Below, in pieces: positions 1 through 6,100 of a DNA stretch of 10,035 nt. Each line of letters starts with the position of its first letter. Position 1 is the stretch's first letter. Source of the stretch: an uncultured Clostridia bacterium. Its GTDB lineage: Bacteria > Bacillota > Clostridia > Oscillospirales > CAG-272. The notes under the pieces were generated by a model, which saw only the letters and a program-made list of their open reading frames with translations, made no database searches and was not told where the DNA came from. The DNA is taken from positions 1 to 10,035 of the forward strand of contig CALEJO010000028.1 in NCBI GenBank assembly GCA_937898155.1. The letters run 5' to 3'. The position numbers were made by a program, and so were the translations under genes.

Positions 1-448
1 CGCCGCGTTCTACGCCGTCCTCACGCACGCTGTATGTGGCAAATTTGTCGCCGACACGGAAGCTGCCCACCGTGCTGTGGAACGGGTCCTCCGCCTCGAT
101 GAAAAGGATTTCTTTGCAGATCACCGTGATCGGATAAGACTCCGTCACCTCGCCGCAGGAAACTTGCACCTCCTGCTCGCCCTCAAATGAAAGATCGTAA
201 CCGAAAAAGGCAACCTGATCGGTCCGCGAAACGTCATCCGACCGGCTTCCGTCTTCATAAAGAAGATAGACTGCCGGCAGAAGCGAGCCGCCATCCTTAT
301 CAAGGGTTTCTCCGGTATAATAGACCGGCATCTCACCGTCCCCTGCCATGACGATCTCCATCCCGACCGCCTGCTTCCCCCCGCAGGAGGAAAACAGGCA
401 GACGAGCGAGATCAAAAACAGAATCAAAACAATTCTCTTTTTTTTCAT
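1..448 (-). CDS. Lipoprotein with bacterial Ig-like (Big_3-type) domain, 3' end outside window
   Basis: My own translation from the ATG at 448 gives 149 residues, open to the left edge, so the C-terminus is missing. The start MKKKRIVLILFLISLVC is a Lys-rich n-region and hydrophobic core followed by L-F-S-S-C, a lipobox with Cys22 as the likely lipidated residue, so the protein should sit on the outer face of the membrane. Residues about 38-105 follow the Big_3 bacterial Ig-like pattern: YYTGETLD, then VYLLYEDGSRSDDV, then GYDLSFEGEQEVQVSCGEV ending in YPITV. These domains usually serve as stalks or binding modules on surface proteins. The ATG lies 1 nt after the TAA of the 842-residue gene (TAATATG) and has no strong ribosome site of its own, so translation is probably coupled. 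What lies beyond the Ig-like domain cannot be seen. Lipoprotein call is firm; the domain family is recognised by pattern only. Confidence 0.85.
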   Translation of the reverse strand, partial: MKKKRIVLILFLISLVCLFSSCGGKQAVGMEIVMAGDGEMPVYYTGETLDKDGGSLLPAVYLLYEDGSRSDDVSRTDQVAFFGYDLSFEGEQEVQVSCGEVTESYPITVICKEILFIEAEDPFHSTVGSFRVGDKFATYSVREDGVERG

Positions 449-449
449 A

Positions 450-575
450 TTAAGCTTCGACCGTTTCTTTTTTCTTTTTGACAAAACCGGTCACGAGCGC
501 ACCGCCGACCGCACCGACCGCCAGTCCGCCGAATCCGAATGCAATCGTTTTTCCGTCGGCAAAGACGCTGCCGCT
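450..575 (-). other. C-terminal FADG tail with membrane helix and Lys run (842-aa protein)
   Basis: Residues 802-842: Ser-Gly-Ser-Val-Phe-Ala-Asp-Gly-Lys-Thr, a Gly/Ala-rich hydrophobic segment and KKKKETVEA. The layout (short motif, hydrophobic helix, basic end) is that of a membrane stop-transfer or sorting signal. The same motif ends the 1876-aa protein. Confidence 0.6.
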
Positions 576-2978
576 CACCGACTTCATTTCCTCATCGGTT
601 GCTGTTGCGAAATAAATGAATCTGTCCGCGATACCGAGGAAATCCTTTTCCTCCATCTGATAATAATACATGGTATCGCAGGAATCCTCACGGTGGAAAT
701 ATTTCATCACCTGTTTTCCGATGATACCCGTTTCGGAAGAGATCATCAGACTGTCCGCCAGGATCGGGTTGCCCATACGCTGATCCTTGGTCGTGTAAAG
801 AGCGATCCACTGACGGTCGGGACCTTCCAGAGTCCAGTTATAAATATCGGCAATGGCATATTTTTTCAGATTGCCGGACGGATCGGTTGTCGTGGTGTCA
901 ATTTCGGGATTCTTCACGCCGTAATAGAAAACGTATCCGTCCTCGTAGATTCGTTCACCGTCACCGTTCAGATGCCCGTTATAGACCGTTTCGGCGGAAC
1001 AAAGCACCCGTGGGATCGGCTCATAGGGCGCATCCGCCAACGTCTTCATGACCAGATCGACGAGGAAGACGATCAGCTCGATGACCATTTCCACGAGGCA
1101 GGCGATATCTATGATAAAGAACACCATACCGATCGCTCTGGACAAGACCTGAGAAAACGCGGTTCTGAGCGGAGTTGCAGTGACCTTTTCGATAGTTTCC
1201 CCGGCTTCTGTTCCTAAAACTGAATAGAACTCTTTTCCCACACTGCTTTCCACCATCCTAGAAGTCTCTTCCAGCCACGCAAATACCGCTCTGCCCCCGG
1301 CGGTAGATGCGTTTGCAGCTTCAATGCCTGCATTTCTGACCATTTGACCTGCTATGGTGACCTTACTTCCCAAAGTCCTTGCTGTTGTATTTCCTGCAAC
1401 TCTTGCAGCATTCGCCGCATCCATCGCAGCGCGTTTCGAGATCGTTGCAGCGACAAGATAAGTGGTTGAGATCATGGCAACACCTGCACTGGCTGCCGCA
1501 GCATATCCCATGATCTTCTGCACCTTCTCGGACAGAAATCCGGCTTGGAAGCTTGCGTTTTCGTTTCTGCTTTGCAGAGTGATCGCCTCGCTCGTCATGG
1601 CGATGCCATCGGCATCGTAAAGCGTCCGATCCACGCCTTCAAAGACCGAAATCTGAGTTTCATCCGCATAAGGAAGCAGATTATCCTTGTTTTCTTCATA
1701 TTCTTCGTCGGTCAAATTGTCGCCGCGCAGAAAGCTCAGATTATTCACATAGCTTTCCTTGTCCGTTATGACCGTGGAAAGCAATTCTGCAAATCCGACC
1801 TTCAGCAATCCGCGCTGACCGGGTGTCAGTGCCTTCATCAGCTCTTCGAAATCGGTGAGCGAATATTCAGCACGTTCCTTCTCGTCGGCAACATTATGCG
1901 CCATTATAAGGTCATAGAGCGTTCCGGGTTTACCGTCGACAGTCAATCCGGGATATCTTGTTGCTTTGAGCACATCACTGTATAGCTGTCCCTGAATCAT
2001 GTAAGCAAACTGTTCGCCCGACAGTGCTTCAATATAGTTCTCATAGTCGATCAGGGCTCTTCCTGCCGTCGTTTCGGAATACTTGGCTCTGATCTGCAAA
2101 ATGACTTTTTCTTCATCCACATCGGGATTTTCGGTCATATAGGCGTCGATCTCTTCCTGCTGTCTTTCAAATTCCTTCTGAATGTCTTCGGTGAAGGGAT
2201 TCTCTTCCTCGCATTTGTTATAAAACTCTATCGGATACTGCACATACATCAACGTATTGAGAAGGTCGGCGATATTGTCCGAATATTCCGAAACCGTCGG
2301 CTTTTCATAGTCGGTCTTGGCGACCTCCTCGGCTTTCTGATCCAGAATCTCAAGGAAGTTGTGTTCCACCGTATCCGAGCAAGCGATCATCAGCAGGTTT
2401 TCGATGTTCTCGATGATGTCGATATTTCCCTGCATAAACAGCGTGACAAGCACGGAATCGTCGTCATTATGGACGTCATAGTCGAGGAACAGCTCGGAGA
2501 TCGTCATATCGAGATCGTCGTAATAGAAATAGCGGAGCATTTCCTCGGCATAGAGCGCACCGTCTTTGTCGTCGTTGTAGTTGGACTGGAATTCCGCGAT
2601 AGCGTCCTTGAGTCCGTCAACGAGTTGCTGGGTCATCGTTTTCTGACTTTCGAGCAGCTGCGCATACTCGCCGTAGCTGTAGCCGCCATACATATTCATC
2701 GCCTTGATATCCACGATCGCATCCTTCGGATCGGTCGTGGTTTTATAAGCGAGATACGTTTTTCCCTTGGGGCTTTCATAAAGCGGCGTGCTGAGCACTT
2801 GATAATCGTCGCCCAATTTGCTCTTGGCTTGTTTTTCATCGGTTGCCGAAACAATCAGCAATTCGCTGATATATTTCGGGGTTGATGCCGCCGCCAATGT
2901 CGTCATCGGCGTCTGTGCCACCATAAGTAGCGCCATCACCAGTGCCACGACAAGGGTAATGATGCTTTTCTTTTTCAT
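450..2978 (-). CDS. Secreted membrane-anchored surface protein, 842 aa, short paralogue of the 1876-aa neighbour
   Basis: Not a named family that I recognise. The start MKKKSIITLVVALVMALLMV is a signal peptide, with likely cleavage near TLAA/A (about residue 30). Residues 34-109 form a MABP-like beta module (YISELLIVSATDEKQAKSKL, then YLAYKTTTDPKDAIVDIKAM). Residues 120-480 are mostly acidic and helical, with IACSD at 198-202 and ALTPGQ at 383-388, both also found in the 1876-aa protein. A hydrophobic stretch at 488-512, an Ala-rich, Arg/Lys-containing loop at 513-615 and a long hydrophobic stretch at 616-645 (with Glu630, Glu634 and Asp641 inside it) suggest two membrane passes around a cytoplasmic loop. 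Residues 653-745 hold the second shared beta module (IPRVL...ET, then WIALYTTKDQRMGNPI). The tail is SGSVFADGKT, a Gly/Ala-rich helix (812-833) and KKKK. The gene starts 27 nt after its neighbour with AAAGGAG 9 nt before the ATG. A surface or envelope role is inferred. Confidence 0.9.
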   Translation of the reverse strand: MKKKSIITLVVALVMALLMVAQTPMTTLAAASTPKYISELLIVSATDEKQAKSKLGDDYQVLSTPLYESPKGKTYLAYKTTTDPKDAIVDIKAMNMYGGYSYGEYAQLLESQKTMTQQLVDGLKDAIAEFQSNYNDDKDGALYAEEMLRYFYYDDLDMTISELFLDYDVHNDDDSVLVTLFMQGNIDIIENIENLLMIACSDTVEHNFLEILDQKAEEVAKTDYEKPTVSEYSDNIADLLNTLMYVQYPIEFYNKCEEENPFTEDIQKEFERQQEEIDAYMTENPDVDEEKVILQIRAKYSETTAGRALIDYENYIEALSGEQFAYMIQGQLYSDVLKATRYPGLTVDGKPGTLYDLIMAHNVADEKERAEYSLTDFEELMKALTPGQRGLLKVGFAELLSTVITDKESYVNNLSFLRGDNLTDEEYEENKDNLLPYADETQISVFEGVDRTLYDADGIAMTSEAITLQSRNENASFQAGFLSEKVQKIMGYAAAASAGVAMISTTYLVAATISKRAAMDAANAARVAGNTTARTLGSKVTIAGQMVRNAGIEAANASTAGGRAVFAWLEETSRMVESSVGKEFYSVLGTEAGETIEKVTATPLRTAFSQVLSRAIGMVFFIIDIACLVEMVIELIVFLVDLVMKTLADAPYEPIPRVLCSAETVYNGHLNGDGERIYEDGYVFYYGVKNPEIDTTTTDPSGNLKKYAIADIYNWTLEGPDRQWIALYTTKDQRMGNPILADSLMISSETGIIGKQVMKYFHREDSCDTMYYYQMEEKDFLGIADRFIYFATATDEEMKSVSGSVFADGKTIAFGFGGLAVGAVGGALVTGFVKKKKETVEA
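2652..2879 (-). repeat. MABP-like beta module of the 842-aa protein (residues 34-109)
   Basis: YISELLIVSATDEKQAKSKL is followed by TYLAYKTTTDPKDAIVDIKA and MNMYGGYSYGEY. It aligns over its full length with module 1 of the 1876-aa protein, including the Gly-Gly-Tyr and a following Tyr-x-x-Tyr/Ala-x-x region, which shows the two genes share ancestry. Confidence 0.65.
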
Positions 2979-2987
2979 TTTCTGTTT

Positions 2988-2994
2988 CTCCTTT
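2988..2994 (-). promoter_or_regulatory. Ribosome binding site AAAGGAG for the 842-aa gene
   Basis: AAAGGAG lies 9 nt before the ATG at 2978, in the only intergenic gap between the two large genes (27 nt). The gap is too short for a separate promoter plus terminator, which supports co-transcription. Confidence 0.8.
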
Positions 2995-3005
2995 GATCAT
3001 ATAAT

Positions 3006-3125
3006 TTAATTTGTTTTTTTCTTTTTCTTGGAATAGATCGCAGTTGCCGCCAGCGCCGCCGCCATGATGCCGCCTATGGCGATCACCGTCCAAACGGTCG
3101 CACCGTCGGCAAAAATCGAAGCGGA
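3006..3125 (-). other. C-terminal FADG tail with membrane helix and Lys run (1876-aa protein)
   Basis: Residues 1838-1876: Ser-Ala-Ser-Ile-Phe-Ala-Asp-Gly-Ala-Thr, a hydrophobic helix and KKKKKTN. It matches the 842-aa tail at S-x-S-(I/V)-F-A-D-G-x-T. The LPXTG motif of sortase substrates is absent. Confidence 0.6.
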
Positions 3126-6100
3126 TTGGCGATTCGGGGCTTTGCTCAGTGCCTCATCGAGCGCCCTGTAATACGCTTCGAGCTTCTCATCGAAGTTTTC
3201 GCCGATCGCGTTGGTATAGACCAGCTTCATTCCGCAGGTATATCCGTTGAACGCCTTTGCTTCAAAGATCGGCGTTCCTGAAGTGACCGGCACCAACATT
3301 TTTGAATTGCCGCTATATCCCGCACCCGCCCAGTATGTCTGATCGCCGACGTTCGGGACCAGTCCGAAATTCGTCACCGCAAAATCCTTTGCGTTCAAGC
3401 CGTCGCTTGCACCGACCGTTGCGATGATGTAGGTGCGCCACGATTCGGAGCCAAGCGGCGTATGGATCGCTTCGCTGAATTTGCTCCATACGATCGTCGT
3501 CAGGTCGATCTTCCGCCAGTCCACGTTCGCCCAGTCGGTGGTTTTGTCGTTATAGAGGTCGATCCATGACAGCTTTTCCTTGACGTAGATCGTCTCTCCG
3601 CCGGTCTCACGGGTAATATAGATGTAAATATCCTCGCTTTCGAGTATGCCGGTATGCAGAGGCTCGTCATTGACACGGTCATAGGTGATATCGTTGTAAA
3701 CAAAACTCGGTCCGAGGTCGTCGGGCGATATCTTGATATCCTTGATCGCTTCCTTCGAGCTTCCGCTCCGTGTGACGCCGATGACCGCCGCTTCACTTCT
3801 TCCGCGACTGCCGATCGTTCCTTCAAAAATATCATAGTTTACGGCAAAAGGGGCGCCGTCCGCACCGAGGCGGATCACCGCTTTCTTTATCGATCCGTCA
3901 AAGGAGTCGGAGCGGATGAACGTGATATCGGTGATATATTTGTAGTTGTCGTCGGTTTCCTTGGTATTGTATCGTCTTGCGCAGAAATAGTGTTCCAATG
4001 AGTTGCCGTATCCGGACAGGCAGAACGGTTCCGACGTTTCTCCCGCACGGAGATAGTATTCCGCAACACCGTCGGGGTTTTCGTTCCAAAGTGCGGTAGC
4101 AGATTCCACGCCGTCACTCCGTAGCTGCTGGATCAGCAGACGGTTGATTTTGACGCCGTTCTGCGTCGTATAGAATACATAGCCGGCTTTTTCTTTCTGC
4201 TTTTGCGCTTTTTCCTGCTCGCTCAGAGGTCTGCCGAAGATGTCTTTTTCGTCATATTCGCTTTTTGCCGTCAGAACGGCAAGATTTCCTTTTACGTAAT
4301 TCGTATAGTTATAGTCGCTCAGTTGCATCTTGATGACCGACGGGAGAACATTTCCCTCCGTCTGCTCAAGCACCCGGATATCCCCAAGCGCATTCGATTC
4401 CGCATCGGTATAGGAGATCGAAACGAGGAAACAGCCGCCCGGATAATCCACGGGGTCGGATTCGTAGATCGGGGATTCCACGAGCAGATCCGGAAATTCG
4501 TCCGACACCAATCGGATCGGCGATTCCAGCCCTATGATCTCGGTTCCCATCTGCATTGCCAGCATTCTGGCGATATCGTATGAGCCGTGTTCCTCCTGCG
4601 AGGATACGAGCTGTGCCGTTGCCACGTAATTGCCCCGGACACGGTTCGGGATCGTCTCGTTGCGGACAAACAGGTTCATCACAAGGGCATTCCTCGGCGT
4701 GCTGTCGTAGCATTTACCGAGCCCTATGTTGAAGCAGGAGGTCAGGTCGCCCGATGCGCTGTATGTATCGTAGTAATACCGATCGAGCGGATGGACCGTC
4801 TTCCAACCGGTTCCGAGAGGGCCGACTACCGGTTTGCCATTATTTATATTCCAATAATTATACATATTGAAGCCGTCAAGACGGTATAATCCTTCAGTGC
4901 TTCCCTGCGCAGTCGGGATCACGCCGCTGTTGATCGAAAACACGACGTCGTCGATCGTCAACGGTCTCACGCCGGACTGATACCCCGCCATATAAAGTCC
5001 TCTCGCACAGATCACATCGTCTTTATCCCAGCCGTTGCAGTCGCCCTCGCCGGTGATCGGGGTGAAATAAGCGTGGGAACGGCGCATCAGCCGCTGAGAG
5101 CCCTTTCCGACATAGTAATTGCCATCGCCCTGCGTATAGACGTTGCACGCCTCAAAGCCGACACCCGCCGAGATCAAATTGTCCGCCAGATATCCGTATC
5201 CGGGCTCTCCCGTGAATACCCCAAGATCAGTGATCGCCCTGAAAGGATTGTATGTCTCTGCGTAGGCAAGATAGGTGACGTCCTCATCGTTGTTGAGCAG
5301 TCCCGCGGTCAGATCGTAATTCACGATGTGATATCCGAGCGATTCGGCATATTTTTCCACGTTATATTCCGAAGTGTCGTCGGAATCCAGCCAGTCCTCC
5401 GAACCGGAGAAGAACGCCAGACCTGCGAGATATTTTTTCGCCGGGTTGCCTTCCGCGTCCGTGCTTTTGAACGGTTTTTCGGTTTTATAATATAAGAAAC
5501 AGTGCTCCGAAAACGTATCGTAGTCCTCGTTGTCCCATGAGTTGAAGTCGTAGACACCGCCCGACATCATAGTGACTGCCTCTGCATCATCGGGGATTCC
5601 CGAGATGCTGTTGGCGGTTCCAAATGTCCCCGCGAGGATCGGCGGTGCGGATTCGTCTCCGATTCCGATGCGATACGCCATGAACAGCGAATACGAGAAC
5701 GGCGTTTCGGTGCGGGAGGTCACAGCCGCCTCACAGGTTTTTAGCGGACAGGTCAGCATACTGCCGGTGAAGGCGTTTATATAGCTTGTTCCGGCGTAAT
5801 TGATCTCATTGGCGGTCGTGCCATAGACCACCCGGATATCCTTGACCGCCTCCGTCGCGTTATTCGTCGTGCTGTATCCGATATAAGTATAAAAATCTTC
5901 GTTTGACGGGGTTAGATTCTTATCGAAGAGATAATAGCCGCTCATCATCTGAATATAGGATCTTGCCGCCTCTTGTGTCTTGGCGATGGCGACGGTAATC
6001 TCCTTGATATACGCACCCTCCGGCTTATCGGTGCTTTCCCCATTCAACGAGGCCTCGGTATAGAACCAGACGTAGATTCCATCCACTTCGTCCTCATAGC

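Noticed and set aside
437..445. Run of eight T as a possible terminator end
   Set aside because: It is the complement of Lys codons at the start of the lipoprotein gene; no hairpin precedes it and the operon continues.
348..1217. Long plus-strand open frame (289 residues) opposite the 842-aa gene
   Set aside because: It spans the boundary between two real minus-strand genes, has low-complexity His/Asp/Ile-rich translation typical of a reverse shadow, and no ribosome site or domain.
2361..2885. Plus-strand open frame (174 residues) opposite the N-terminal part of the 842-aa gene
   Set aside because: The minus strand here encodes the signal-proximal module shared with the paralogue, so this frame is a shadow; no start signal supports it.
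3009..3030. T-rich run between the two large genes as a terminator
   Set aside because: It encodes the C-terminal Lys run of the 1876-aa protein, and I see no stem-loop; the next ribosome site follows at once.
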